64,000 bases of DNA from SZUA-448 sp964602475 (GTDB lineage Bacteria; Bacillota; Clostridia; Lachnospirales; Lachnospiraceae). The position numbers were made by a program, and so were the translations under genes. The notes beneath the pieces are model-generated. The model ran no database searches and was not told the origin of the DNA. It was given only the letters and a program-made list of their open reading frames with translations. The stretch lies in contig CAZRRN010000005.1 in assembly GCA_964602475.1 (NCBI GenBank), forward strand, positions 1-64,000, read 5' to 3'. Of this stretch, positions 8,235 to 18,500 are shown piece by piece; positions within the stretch are counted from its first letter, which is position 1, and every line of letters starts with the position of its first letter.

Positions 8235-9950
8235 ATGAAATTGAAAAGAACAATTTCACTGTTTCTGACAATTGCTATGCTGTTAACACTGCTTGTGGGC
8301 TGTGGAAACGGAGCGTCAGAACAACAAGGGGACAACACAGGTGAAACAGGAACAAAGGAACTGCTGACCATTGATATTTTCGATGTTGCAGCAAATTATC
8401 AGGGAGTTCAGACCGGATGGTTCGGTAAAGTGGTAAAGGATAAGTTCAATATTGAACTTAATATCATTGCACCGCAGGTTGCTGGCGACGCTGTCTATCA
8501 GACAAGAACCAGTACCGGTAATCTTGGGGACATTGTAATACTTGAGAAATCTTCATTTGCAGATTGCGTTAAGGCGGGTTTGATTAAGGATATTTCTGCT
8601 GAAATCGGTTCCTATACGAATCTGATGACCTATGATGATCAGATTGGTGTATTCAACAAGGGACTGGAAGGAAATGACGGGAAGACCTACGGTATTCCGT
8701 GTAAGATGACCAACACCTCTGCAACCTCCTATTCCCAGGATGTTATCTATTCCAGTCCGTTGCTGCGCTGGGATCTTTATACGGGAATCGGTGCACCGGA
8801 TATCGCTGATCTCGAAGGACTTTTGGATGTGCTTGCACAGATGAAGAAAAAATATCCGACCAATACGGACGGAGATGCATGCTATCCGTTGTCTTTATGG
8901 GCTGACTGGGATGGCGGTGACGGCATGATGGGAATTGCCAATGTGGTACAGCTGACAACCTGGTACGGAGAAAAGATTAAACAGTCCGTAATACTGAAGC
9001 CGGACGATACCTTTATTCCGGTTACCAGTAAAGACGGCTCCTATTACAAAATGCTCAAATTCTTAAATGAAGCAAATCGTCGTGGACTTGTAGATCCTGA
9101 TTCCGGAACTCAGAACTGGGATTCTGCCTGTGCGAAAATGTCATCCGGAAGAGTATATCTGATGTGGTACAGCTGGCAGGTTGGCTTCTGGAATACTCAA
9201 GAGCGTATCAGCAACGGAAATGCTTTTATCTTTACTCCGGTAAAGGATCAGACCTATTACTGTGATTCGGATACATACTTTGGAGATACACGTGTATTCG
9301 GAGTCGGTTCAGGAGTGAGTGGAGAAAAATATACAAGAATCATGGAATTCCTTGATTGGTATGCAAGTCCGGAAGGTCTTGTATATGAACATTCAGGTCT
9401 GAAAGACTTTAATTATTCAATCGGTGCAGACGGTAAATATACCCTGATGAACGATAATGCGTTAATGGATAATCTTACGGTTCCCGATATCTACGGCGGA
9501 GGCGGATATTCCGATGGAAATAACGCAATCAATCAGTGGATTGTCGATGCTATAAGTACGAATCCGAATACCGGTGAAGCTTATAATAAAGATTATTGGA
9601 GTACCTATAAGGAAGCTATTAAGACACAGATGAAACGCGACTGGGCAGCCAAATTCGGTGCTGACGAACCGGTTGATTATATGAAAGCAAATAATGTTCT
9701 TCTTGTAAGCCCGAATGTCAGCGTACAGCTTCCAAGCGATTCTGCCGATATTACTGTTACTAGAAATGAATGTGGAACAGTATTCAACGATTATTCATGG
9801 AAAATGATTTTTGCGGAGAATGATGCTAAATTCGATGCAATGTGGGATGAAATGTGTGTTACCATGGATGGTCTTGGATACCAGACATTGGTTGAACTGG
9901 ACAAAACAGTATATCAGATCGAAGTTGATGCAAAAAATGCAGTAAAATAA
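8235..9950 (+). CDS. sugar-binding lipoprotein of the first CUT1 importer
   Basis: A 571-residue extracellular solute-binding protein. The first 23 residues form a lipoprotein signal, KLKRTISLFLTIAMLL then the lipobox LLVGC, so the mature protein is tethered at Cys on the outer face of the membrane. Its large size matches the LplA-like group used for oligosaccharides. ATG 8235 is chosen because GGGAGAAAGGAAG precedes it; an upstream in-frame ATG (8211) would add eight residues before the charged signal start. Position after both permeases completes the importer. Ligand not readable from sequence; neighbouring GH51 and esterase genes suggest substituted arabinosides. Confidence 0.88.
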   Translation: MKLKRTISLFLTIAMLLTLLVGCGNGASEQQGDNTGETGTKELLTIDIFDVAANYQGVQTGWFGKVVKDKFNIELNIIAPQVAGDAVYQTRTSTGNLGDIVILEKSSFADCVKAGLIKDISAEIGSYTNLMTYDDQIGVFNKGLEGNDGKTYGIPCKMTNTSATSYSQDVIYSSPLLRWDLYTGIGAPDIADLEGLLDVLAQMKKKYPTNTDGDACYPLSLWADWDGGDGMMGIANVVQLTTWYGEKIKQSVILKPDDTFIPVTSKDGSYYKMLKFLNEANRRGLVDPDSGTQNWDSACAKMSSGRVYLMWYSWQVGFWNTQERISNGNAFIFTPVKDQTYYCDSDTYFGDTRVFGVGSGVSGEKYTRIMEFLDWYASPEGLVYEHSGLKDFNYSIGADGKYTLMNDNALMDNLTVPDIYGGGGYSDGNNAINQWIVDAISTNPNTGEAYNKDYWSTYKEAIKTQMKRDWAAKFGADEPVDYMKANNVLLVSPNVSVQLPSDSADITVTRNECGTVFNDYSWKMIFAENDAKFDAMWDEMCVTMDGLGYQTLVELDKTVYQIEVDAKNAVK

Positions 9951-9963
9951 TAAAAAGTTGGGG

Positions 9964-9984
9964 AGGCTGCCAAAATGGCAGCCT
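9964..9984 (+). promoter_or_regulatory. intercistronic hairpin after the binding-protein gene
   Basis: AGGCTGCCA, loop AAA, TGGCAGCCT: a perfect 9-bp stem without a T-run. It probably protects the upstream transcript or dampens expression of the downstream esterase rather than ending transcription. Confidence 0.6.
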
Positions 9985-10029
9985 GCCCACTATATTACAA
10001 AAATAATACAAACAGGAATGGGGGTTCAT

Positions 10030-11547
10030 ATGTTAAGAATTGTTCACACAGAGAACGGAACGGTAAGAGGAATTGAAGCAGCCGATCCACGAATTACTGC
10101 ATTTAAAGGGATTCCATTTGCAGAACCTCCGGTTGGAGAACTGCGGTTTCGGGAACCGCAGCCATGCAGCAGCTGGGAAGGCATTCGAGACTGTTACCGA
10201 TTTGCACCGATCTCCATGCAATGGACACCGGGAGGTGGGGACGGACTTTATGACAGAGAATGGCATGTCGATCCGGAAATTGCCATGGGGGAAGACTGCC
10301 TTTATCTGAATGTTTGGACTCCTGCAAAAAAAGAAGATGAAAAGCTTCCTGTTCTGGTGTGGTACTTTGGCGGTGGTCTGCAGTGCGGCTATCCGGCTGA
10401 GATGGAATTTGACGGAGAACGGCTTGCAAGAAGAGGAATTATTGTTGTAACGGTGAATTATCGAGTCAATGTATTTGGCTTTCTGTCACACCCGGAATTA
10501 ACAGCGGCACAGCCGGAAGCACCGGCGAACTTTGGTCATTTGGATCAGCGTGAAGGTCTGAAGTGGGTAATCAGAAATATACAGTCCTTTGGAGGAGATC
10601 CAAAGAACATCACAATTGCCGGACAGTCTGCAGGTGGCGGAAGTGTCATGAGTCATCTAACATCACCCGGAAGTGAAGGACTCTTTCAGCGTGCGATTGT
10701 GGAAAGCGGAATTATACAGAATCCGTATAACAACAGCGTTAATCCGTTTGTTCGTACACTGTCTGATGCAGAAAAACAAGGGGAGAGATTATTCGAATTC
10801 CTTGGTATATCAACACTTGCGCAGGCAAGAGCAATGGATGCAAAGGAATTATTCAGTAAATTCTGTTCCTTCGGAGAGATGATGGGAACCGTAATCGATC
10901 ATAAATTCAGCTTTGGTGACAGCTTTAGCCGGTTTATGAATAATCAGCGTGCAATGGTACCGGTTTTGGCAGGAAATACGGTTGATGAATTTACCAACTC
11001 AATTCATGCGGATTCGGAAGCGGATTTGCGAAAGAAAGCTGCGGCTCTTTTCCCCGGACATGAAGAAGAATTTATGGCTATTCCAGGAGTAGCTGATCGT
11101 GATATAAATGGAAATTGTGCACAAATCAACGGGATTGAGTATGCATTTAAGGGAATGAGCCTCATGAATGAAAGCAGAAACGCTCCGGTAAACTTTTATT
11201 CCTATTGCTTTGATGCTGAGATTCCGGGCTGGGATAATCCGGGCAATTTTCATTCAGTTGATCTCTGGTTCTTCTTTGAAACACTTGCAAAATGCTGGCG
11301 ACCTTTTACGGGAAAGCATTATGATCTGGCACGTCAGATGGCGAATTACTGGACAAATTTTGTTAAAACAGGGGATCCGAACGGAACAGATGCGGACGGA
11401 TCAAAATTGCCGGAGTGGGTTCCGTACACGAAGGAAACGCCTTACCGTATGAATCTTTCGACAGAAGGCGCAGGAATGAAGTACTGCGAGGAGTCGAAAC
11501 TGATGCAGTTTTTGCTTGATCGGTTAACGGAAAAATACAACGTCTGA
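10030..11547 (+). CDS. type B carboxylesterase
   Basis: A 505-residue alpha/beta-hydrolase of the carboxylesterase type B family. The nucleophile elbow is GQSAGGG, the oxyanion region is WYFGGGLQCG, and FRDPFAEPP-like N-terminal sequence (KGIPFAEPPVGELRF) is diagnostic. The acid is probably the Glu in NTVDEF and the base the His in GNFHSVDLWF. No signal peptide is present, so it acts in the cytosol. Placed between the importer and an arabinofuranosidase, it may remove acyl groups from imported hemicellulose oligomers; that substrate is inferred. ATG 10030 follows GGGGG; the frame is open further upstream through the hairpin but lacks a better start. Confidence 0.85.
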   Translation: MLRIVHTENGTVRGIEAADPRITAFKGIPFAEPPVGELRFREPQPCSSWEGIRDCYRFAPISMQWTPGGGDGLYDREWHVDPEIAMGEDCLYLNVWTPAKKEDEKLPVLVWYFGGGLQCGYPAEMEFDGERLARRGIIVVTVNYRVNVFGFLSHPELTAAQPEAPANFGHLDQREGLKWVIRNIQSFGGDPKNITIAGQSAGGGSVMSHLTSPGSEGLFQRAIVESGIIQNPYNNSVNPFVRTLSDAEKQGERLFEFLGISTLAQARAMDAKELFSKFCSFGEMMGTVIDHKFSFGDSFSRFMNNQRAMVPVLAGNTVDEFTNSIHADSEADLRKKAAALFPGHEEEFMAIPGVADRDINGNCAQINGIEYAFKGMSLMNESRNAPVNFYSYCFDAEIPGWDNPGNFHSVDLWFFFETLAKCWRPFTGKHYDLARQMANYWTNFVKTGDPNGTDADGSKLPEWVPYTKETPYRMNLSTEGAGMKYCEESKLMQFLLDRLTEKYNV

Positions 11548-11572
11548 AAAATCAGGACGAGACGGAGAATTA

Positions 11573-13069
11573 ATGAAAAAGTGGTACATTAATGAAAAGA
11601 ACAAATTAGGTAAAATCAGTCCGGAGATTTATGGACATTTTTCCGAGCATCTTGGGAGATGCATATATGAAGGTGTATATGTGGGCGAGGATTCTCCGAT
11701 TCCGAACAGGAAAGGTATGCGGTCGGATGTGGTTGACGCGCTAAAGGAGCTTAAAATTCCGGTATTACGCTGGCCGGGAGGCTGTTTTGCCGATGAATAT
11801 CACTGGAGAGATGGCATTGGTCCTAAAAATGAACGTGCAAAAATGATTAATACCCACTGGGGTGGAGTTGTCGAAGATAACAGCTTTGGGACACATGAGT
11901 ATTTTGAATTGTGTGAACAGCTTGGATGCAAGACATACATAAATGGGAATCTTGGTAGCGGAACTGTGCGTGAAATGTCGGAATGGGTGGAATATATGAC
12001 CTTTCCGGGAACCTCTCCCTTGTCGGAGCTGAGAAAGAAAAATGGAAGAGAACTGCCGTTTCAAGTAGATTATTTTGGTGTCGGTAATGAGAACTGGGGC
12101 TGTGGAGGCTCAATGCTTCCGGAATACTACGCCAATGAATACCGGCGTTACCAGACATATATCCGAAAGCACAATCAGGAACATCCGATACAAAAGATTT
12201 GCTGCGGTCCGGGCGGTGATGATTATCAATGGACGAAGAAGGTATTGGAAACACTGTACGCAGGGGGGCAGGGTCAGGTTAAACCGGATGGTTTATCCCT
12301 GCATCATTATACAATTCCGGGAGACTGGGGGCATAAAGGAAGTGCGACTGACTTTACCGAACAGGAATACTACCGGACGCTTCAAAGTGCGATGCATATG
12401 GAGGAACTGATCAGACGTCACGGAGTAATTATGGATGAATTTGATCCGGACAAACAAATTGGTATGGTGGTCGATGAATGGGGATGTTGGTTTGATGTTG
12501 AACCGGGAACAAATCCGGGTTTCCTATACCAGCAGAATACAATGCGGGATGCCATGATAGCAGGACTTACACTGAACATATTCAACCGTCATTGTGACCG
12601 TGTGAAGATGGCTAACATTGCCCAGATGGTCAATGTTCTCCAATCTGTGATTCTGACAGAGGGAGAGAAAATGCTGCTTACTCCAACCTACCATGTTTTT
12701 CATATGATGAGGCAGCATCAGGGCGGAGAACTGATTGAGAGCAATATCGCCGATAACAGCAGTATCAAAGAAGATGAAAGTGAGATCAAGGTTCTGAACG
12801 AATCCGCCTCAATTCAGGCAGACGGAACACTTAATCTGACCATCTTAAACCTGTCTGTAAGAGAGGATGAGATTGTTGAAATAATTCTACCGGACAGAAA
12901 ATGCGACAAGGTTATCTCCAAAATCATGACCGGAAAGATTAATGACTATAACAGCTTTGAACAGCCCGATATCGTACATGAGGAGACCTACAGCGGATAC
13001 AGCAGTACGGAACACGGGATATTAATGACAATTCCGGCCTGCAGTATTATTCAAATAAGGATAAACTGA
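11573..13069 (+). CDS. alpha-L-arabinofuranosidase, GH51
   Basis: A 498-residue intracellular arabinofuranosidase that releases arabinose side chains from arabinoxylan or arabinan oligomers. The GH51 N-terminal block ISPEIYGHFSEHLGRCIYEG is present, the acid/base is Glu173 in GVGNEN and the nucleophile is Glu302 in VVDEWGC. The C-terminal third forms the usual beta-sandwich. Length is standard for bacterial GH51. It is the last gene of the LacI-controlled operon, starts 25 bases after the esterase and ends before a large bidirectional terminator. Confidence 0.93.
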   Translation: MKKWYINEKNKLGKISPEIYGHFSEHLGRCIYEGVYVGEDSPIPNRKGMRSDVVDALKELKIPVLRWPGGCFADEYHWRDGIGPKNERAKMINTHWGGVVEDNSFGTHEYFELCEQLGCKTYINGNLGSGTVREMSEWVEYMTFPGTSPLSELRKKNGRELPFQVDYFGVGNENWGCGGSMLPEYYANEYRRYQTYIRKHNQEHPIQKICCGPGGDDYQWTKKVLETLYAGGQGQVKPDGLSLHHYTIPGDWGHKGSATDFTEQEYYRTLQSAMHMEELIRRHGVIMDEFDPDKQIGMVVDEWGCWFDVEPGTNPGFLYQQNTMRDAMIAGLTLNIFNRHCDRVKMANIAQMVNVLQSVILTEGEKMLLTPTYHVFHMMRQHQGGELIESNIADNSSIKEDESEIKVLNESASIQADGTLNLTILNLSVREDEIVEIILPDRKCDKVISKIMTGKINDYNSFEQPDIVHEETYSGYSSTEHGILMTIPACSIIQIRIN

Positions 13070-13082
13070 AACTAAATCGGAT

Positions 13083-13145
13083 ATAATCCTCAACGGAAAA
13101 AATGCCCTCCATACTGCGGAGAGCATTTTTTCTGTTGAGGATTAT
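13083..13145. terminator. bidirectional terminator between convergent GH51 and GH31 genes
   Basis: A long inverted repeat: ATAATCCTCAAC at the left pairs with GTTGAGGATTAT at the right, and an inner stem is flanked by an A-run and a T-run. It overlaps the stop codon of the minus-strand GH31 gene. Confidence 0.85.
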
Positions 13146-15511
13146 ACGGTAATGAAGTGGGGAAGCAGCCTTCCTAATCGGTAGGACTTCCTGCCTTCGG
13201 TTGTAAGCGAAACTGTTTTAGTGGTATCTTCATATATAATTCTTGTGAGTGCATACTCACCGTTCTCGTACTCATATCCGTCTCCGGCATCTTCGTACAA
13301 ATCAAAAGCTCCATCCTGTCCTGAGTAAATTAAGAGGGTAATATCCTCGCCTGCAGACTGTTCGGTAGATCCCTTTGGCTCTGTGACCGGAAGAATGGCA
13401 CCCGCCTTGATGAATAAAGGAATGCTGTCAATTGTTAATGGAACCGATATGGTTTGTCCGCCGGCATATTTCCTGTTGGAATAAAAATCATACCAGTCGC
13501 AACCGGAGGGCAGGTAAATCATCTTCTCTTTTTGAGCAGAAACAGGAACGGAACCAGCTTCATACAGAATCGGTTCTGTTACCGGACATACCAGGATAAA
13601 AGGACCGAACATATACTGATTATCAATACTGCAGGCAATACTGTCATTCGGAAAATCAAAAGCAAGTAAACGCATGATTGTGCGGTGCTTCATCCATACA
13701 GAGCCGGCTAAGGAATAGATGTAGGGCATAAGCCGGTAACGAAGCCGGTTGGCAGCAAGAATTGCCTCATAAAAAGCTTCCCCTGTAGCTTCAAATTGCC
13801 AGGGTTCACGACGATAATCGGTACCGTGACTGCGGAATATAGGTAAGAATGCTCCAAATTGATACCATCTGGTGTAGAGCTCATAATAACCGTAATCTGC
13901 GGAAGGAGTATCATATTCTCCGTTCCAGTACCAGGGAGCTCCTCGCTTTATAAAAAATCCACCGATATCAAGTGTCCAATATGGCATTCCGGTAACACAG
14001 AAACTCAGACCGGCAGCAATCTGCTGCTTTAGAATCGTCCAGCTGGCACTGATGTCTCCTGACCAGAGAACGGTTCCGTATCTTTGGCTTCCTGGAGAAC
14101 CGCTTCGTGTCAGGTTCATAATGCGTTTTGTTTTTTCTGCTTTTCTTTGATTTTCATAAATTCCCTTGGCATGATAAAGACCAAAGGAATTCATTTGGTC
14201 GGGAGGGAGAAATTTGCCTGCTTCACTGACAAACTCTGTGTACATCTCGAAGTCCTGAGGCTGATGTTCGACATGGCTCCATTCCGGAGTGAATGCCTCG
14301 CTGGAATCACACCACCATCCATCGGTTCCGTAGCGAAACCACCCTTCCTCTGCTTGCTTCCAGTACAGCTCTCTTGCCTCAGGAAGATAAGCATTATAGG
14401 TATCACATCCTGAAAGTAAACATCCGGATTCCTGCATTTGTTTATTATCCATACATCCGGCAGTCATATTCGGCCAGATTGAAAGCATAAAGTGAATATG
14501 ATTCTTATGAAGAGACTCCATCATTGTATCGGGAGAAGGAAATCTTTTCTTGTCTCTGGATTTTTGTCCCCACATTCCGTCTTCCCAGGACAGCCAGTCG
14601 AGAATCAAAGCGTCAAGTCCGATTTCACGACGGCGGAATTCTTCTGCAACAGTAAGAAGCTCCTGCTCACTTTCATAGCGCTCAAAGGACTGCAGATAAC
14701 CAAAGGCCCACTTTGGCAGCATTACCGCCTGTCCGGTCAGAGAACGGAAGCCGCTTACGACATCATCGATACAAGTACCGTTGATGAGATAGTAATCCAG
14801 AAAAGAATCGGCATAGGTACGGAATAAGGCACCGTTTTTTGTATCCTGAAAGACAGCGGGGCTTTCCGTAGGAAAATACAAGCCATATCCACGATTGGAT
14901 ATAATTACGGGAATCGCAATTTTCATGTTGGCCTGATGAAGAAACTGTGTTGTGTTACGAAGAAGAAAGGTTCCGTCAGAGGACTGACCGAGTCCGTACA
15001 GATATTCGTTGTCATCAAATTCCATGTGAAGAGCGGTATGATACAAGGTTTTCTCATAGACCATATCAGCATGTTCAATAAACTGTTTCACACCGTCGGG
15101 TGTTTCTACAGTACGGATACCGGAATGCTCATTTAGCATCGGGCGGTAAAAATCAAAGGACTCAAGCTCCCGGCTTTCGCTGCTTCGTTCGTGAAAGACA
15201 GCAGATCCGTCAGCACGGAAGAAGGAAAGAGAACCGGTACTGCGGCTGACATGTACGGACAGACTTCCGGTATCAAGAATGAGTTGTTTTTCGCCGGTGT
15301 GAACCTGCCAGTTTGTACAGGAAACAGAAGGCTGCAAAAAATCTCTGTTCTGTATCGGAAAGCTTTTATCTTCAGTAAATGAAATACGAAAAATCTGGTC
15401 TGAAATCGGTGATATCCGTGTAATGCCGGTAAGCTGCCGAATATAAAGACCGTCTTCTTCTTTTGAAAAGCTAAGCAGTTCGCCGCTTTTACGCGTGACA
15501 GCGTTCATCAT
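13142..15511 (-). CDS. GH31 family glycosidase (alpha-xylosidase or alpha-glucosidase)
   Basis: A 789-residue intracellular GH31 enzyme. The N-terminal beta-sandwich runs to about residue 260, the catalytic barrel follows, and two C-terminal beta domains complete it. The nucleophile is Asp402 in GWWCDSSEAF and the acid/base is Asp486 in LWSGDISASW. GH31 includes alpha-glucosidases, alpha-xylosidases and alpha-galactosidases; the sequence alone does not decide. The context (GH51, double GH43, esterase) favours an enzyme acting on xylose- or arabinose-containing oligomers. It starts 19 bases after the upstream GH43 gene on the same strand, and AAGGGAG precedes the ATG. Two adjacent ATG codons (15511, 15508) are possible. 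Confidence 0.88.
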   Translation of the reverse strand: MMNAVTRKSGELLSFSKEEDGLYIRQLTGITRISPISDQIFRISFTEDKSFPIQNRDFLQPSVSCTNWQVHTGEKQLILDTGSLSVHVSRSTGSLSFFRADGSAVFHERSSESRELESFDFYRPMLNEHSGIRTVETPDGVKQFIEHADMVYEKTLYHTALHMEFDDNEYLYGLGQSSDGTFLLRNTTQFLHQANMKIAIPVIISNRGYGLYFPTESPAVFQDTKNGALFRTYADSFLDYYLINGTCIDDVVSGFRSLTGQAVMLPKWAFGYLQSFERYESEQELLTVAEEFRRREIGLDALILDWLSWEDGMWGQKSRDKKRFPSPDTMMESLHKNHIHFMLSIWPNMTAGCMDNKQMQESGCLLSGCDTYNAYLPEARELYWKQAEEGWFRYGTDGWWCDSSEAFTPEWSHVEHQPQDFEMYTEFVSEAGKFLPPDQMNSFGLYHAKGIYENQRKAEKTKRIMNLTRSGSPGSQRYGTVLWSGDISASWTILKQQIAAGLSFCVTGMPYWTLDIGGFFIKRGAPWYWNGEYDTPSADYGYYELYTRWYQFGAFLPIFRSHGTDYRREPWQFEATGEAFYEAILAANRLRYRLMPYIYSLAGSVWMKHRTIMRLLAFDFPNDSIACSIDNQYMFGPFILVCPVTEPILYEAGSVPVSAQKEKMIYLPSGCDWYDFYSNRKYAGGQTISVPLTIDSIPLFIKAGAILPVTEPKGSTEQSAGEDITLLIYSGQDGAFDLYEDAGDGYEYENGEYALTRIIYEDTTKTVSLTTEGRKSYRLGRLLPHFITV

Positions 15512-15529
15512 AATAGAACTCCCTTCTGG

Positions 15530-18500
15530 TTAAGCCAGCAGAAACCCTTTGAAGTCAACAGATCCTCCTCCGCGGTAGGTAATATAAAGCGCATTAATTC
15601 CATCCGGAAAAGTAATGTCGGCAGGGTAATGCTCCCACACATCGGTAAAATGAATCCGTATGGAAGCCAGAACCGGACCGTCCCATGAAGAACGGATTTC
15701 AAATAAACCACCACCATAGCCACGGGAAATCACAGTGACTCTGCAAAGATGATTACAGCTAAAATACTTGAATCCGGCTGTGGAGGAATCTGTCATACCG
15801 TGGATATATCCGTCAACCCGGTTCCCGTCATCCCCGTCCTGAATAATTTTTGGGAAATCACCTCCGACATAAACAGAACGCTGATCGGTAAATAGATTAC
15901 AGGCAAGATAAGCCGGATAGTAGCCTACCCCTTCTAAAGGTCCGGAATTAAGACCGCAGGAAGTAAGTTCTGCCTGCTCGATTGATCCGTCTTTGTGAAA
16001 AAGCAGCTTCTCTGCACAGCCCTGCCTGCTGTACCATGTTCCGTTTGTATGGCGATGATAAAAAATATAACGGTTTTGATTGATCTGCACAATACTTCCG
16101 TGATTGTTGGCACCATAAGCCATGGGCTGGTCTGCAGGCTTGTAGCTATCAATATGAAGATCGCAGTTACTGATAATAACGCCGCCATAGGTGAATCCCT
16201 TCAAGGGATTCAGACTGGTTGCATAACAGAGCTCATGCATTGCAACAGATGAATAAATCAGGTAATACAGACCGTTGAACTTACGAATAGAAGGAGCTTC
16301 AAAGAATTCATGACCTTCGAAGCCGGTACCCTTTCCATAAACCGCATTTGGAATAACGAAAACAGGATCATTTTCTATGGTCAGCATATCCGGTCCCAAA
16401 ACGGTAGCCATTGCACCGTGGCGAGAGCTGTCGCTCGGGGAACAGAAGCCTGTATAAAGATAGGTACGTGTTCCTTCCGTAAGTACTCCGGGATCAAACT
16501 GCGGTTCATCGCCGCTGCGCTCTCCGAGCAGAGTTCCATCGGAATATCGGACATAACCATAGAAACGGTATTGTCCGGCAGGCGTTTCACTGACGGCTAC
16601 AGATACAACTGAACATTTATCCAGAACATAGTAAAGATAATATCTTCCGTCCGAACCGAGTGTGACATCCGGTGCATAGAGGCACATTTTTCCGTCCTGA
16701 TTCGCAGGATCTGCTGTTCTGGGATAAATAATTCCTTCATAGTGCCAGGCGCCGGGATTGGAAACAGGCGCGGACCAGCAGACGTAATCACCGGTACAGA
16801 ACACATGCCCGTCAAAACGATCGTGTGAACCGTAGATGTAAATTCTGTTGCCAAAGACATAAGGCTCACCGTCAGGGATATATTCCCATGACGGAAGATA
16901 CGGATTCAGTCCCTGCTTGTGATATATCTTATAGGAATAATCTTCAATTAATACAGAGCCTGTCTGTGCAAAAGAGGAACAGGTGCAAAAGCAGATAACA
17001 CATTCTGTCTTTGAACAGCAGGAGATATTTTCATATTCTGCAAAGAGAACTGAGTTTTCAAAATCCTGCCCATCATGATTTTGAATGTAGGAAAAGCTGT
17101 AAACAGGAGTAGCATCTGTGAAATCAATGGAAATACAAAGAGTGATTCTTGAAACTGTAGTTCGAATATTGACAGCATTCTGACCGGCAGCTGATTTACC
17201 GGGAAAGGAGGTTATGTAATAAAATTCCTTGTTTTTAGTGAATGCGATTCCGTTTATTCCGCATGGGGACAGACTGATTCCTGCATAATCTCCGTCATTC
17301 ATCCGACTTCCGTCAAGAAGAATATGAAGCTCGGAAATTGTTCCTTTTTTTAGCGATATAGCGTTAAGAACCTGACAAAGTCCGGCAGTCGAGAAAAGAG
17401 CAGGGGTTAATAAAGCGTAATCTGAATCTACAATAACCTTACAGCTAATATTGTCAAGCCCGGCAGTGAGATCAAGCTCTTCCGTAAGATCAAGTCTTGG
17501 CATATCGTCCGGATCAAAATGTACTCTCCTGATTCCGCTGCTTCTTGCTCCCGAAACTCCGGGGCGCGCATGGTAGGTGTTCCAGAGCTCACCGTATTCG
17601 TCAGTAACGTAAGCATTATGACCGGTTCCAAATTCACCTTCGACGCTTCTCGAGGTAAGAATCGGGTAATTTCCTTTTCTCCAGCTTGACCGGATCAGAG
17701 GAGAACTTCCTTTTTTCAGCGTCAGGATACCGACAACATAGGAGCTGTCAACAGCTGCAGAAGAAAAAGTCACAATTAATTGACTTTCCCGAATGATGGC
17801 AAAGGGTCCCTCATCGACAAAGGTATGATTGTTTGCCCACCCGTAATCCGGCTTGGACAGTAAGACCGGCTCAGAAAGCAGCTTCCATGGTTCTGCGGGA
17901 TTCAGTTTTGCAATAAAAAGCCAGGCACCGAGATCCTTCGGAAGGAATTGCCGCTGTGACCAGATCACGTAATATTCGCCCTCCCATTCAAAGCAGGTCA
18001 TATCTAAGGTGATTACCTTTCCCATCTCACAGAGCTCGGACCCGTCTGCACGGACAATCCTCTTCGGAGCAGACCAATCCTCCCTGCACGCCGGGTTTCC
18101 TCCGGCGCGAAGTTCCAGAAGGTGTGATTCTTCACAGAAGAACTCTCCGGGGGTTAGTGCCATAAAGATATAAAGCCGTCCGTTGACTTCATGGAATTCA
18201 GGCGCCCAGAGCAGTCCACCGACATAGTCGTAGGTATTCGTATCAAGGATTAAGTGTTCCTCAGCAGACACAAGAGCAGCCATGGAGTCTGCTTCACGTA
18301 CATACAGACTGTGATTTCCATCTGCATCATTTGTAGCAATATAGTAGTATTTACCATTTCGAAAGGTAATACAGGGGTCAGCACGGTTCTCTGCTATAGG
18401 AAACGAAAAATGCTCCTGATGCAGCTTTCCATGAAGCTGGTAGCTTCCCGGACGGTCAAAATCAATGGAATTCATGTTCCAGTCGATTTGGCGCGATTCA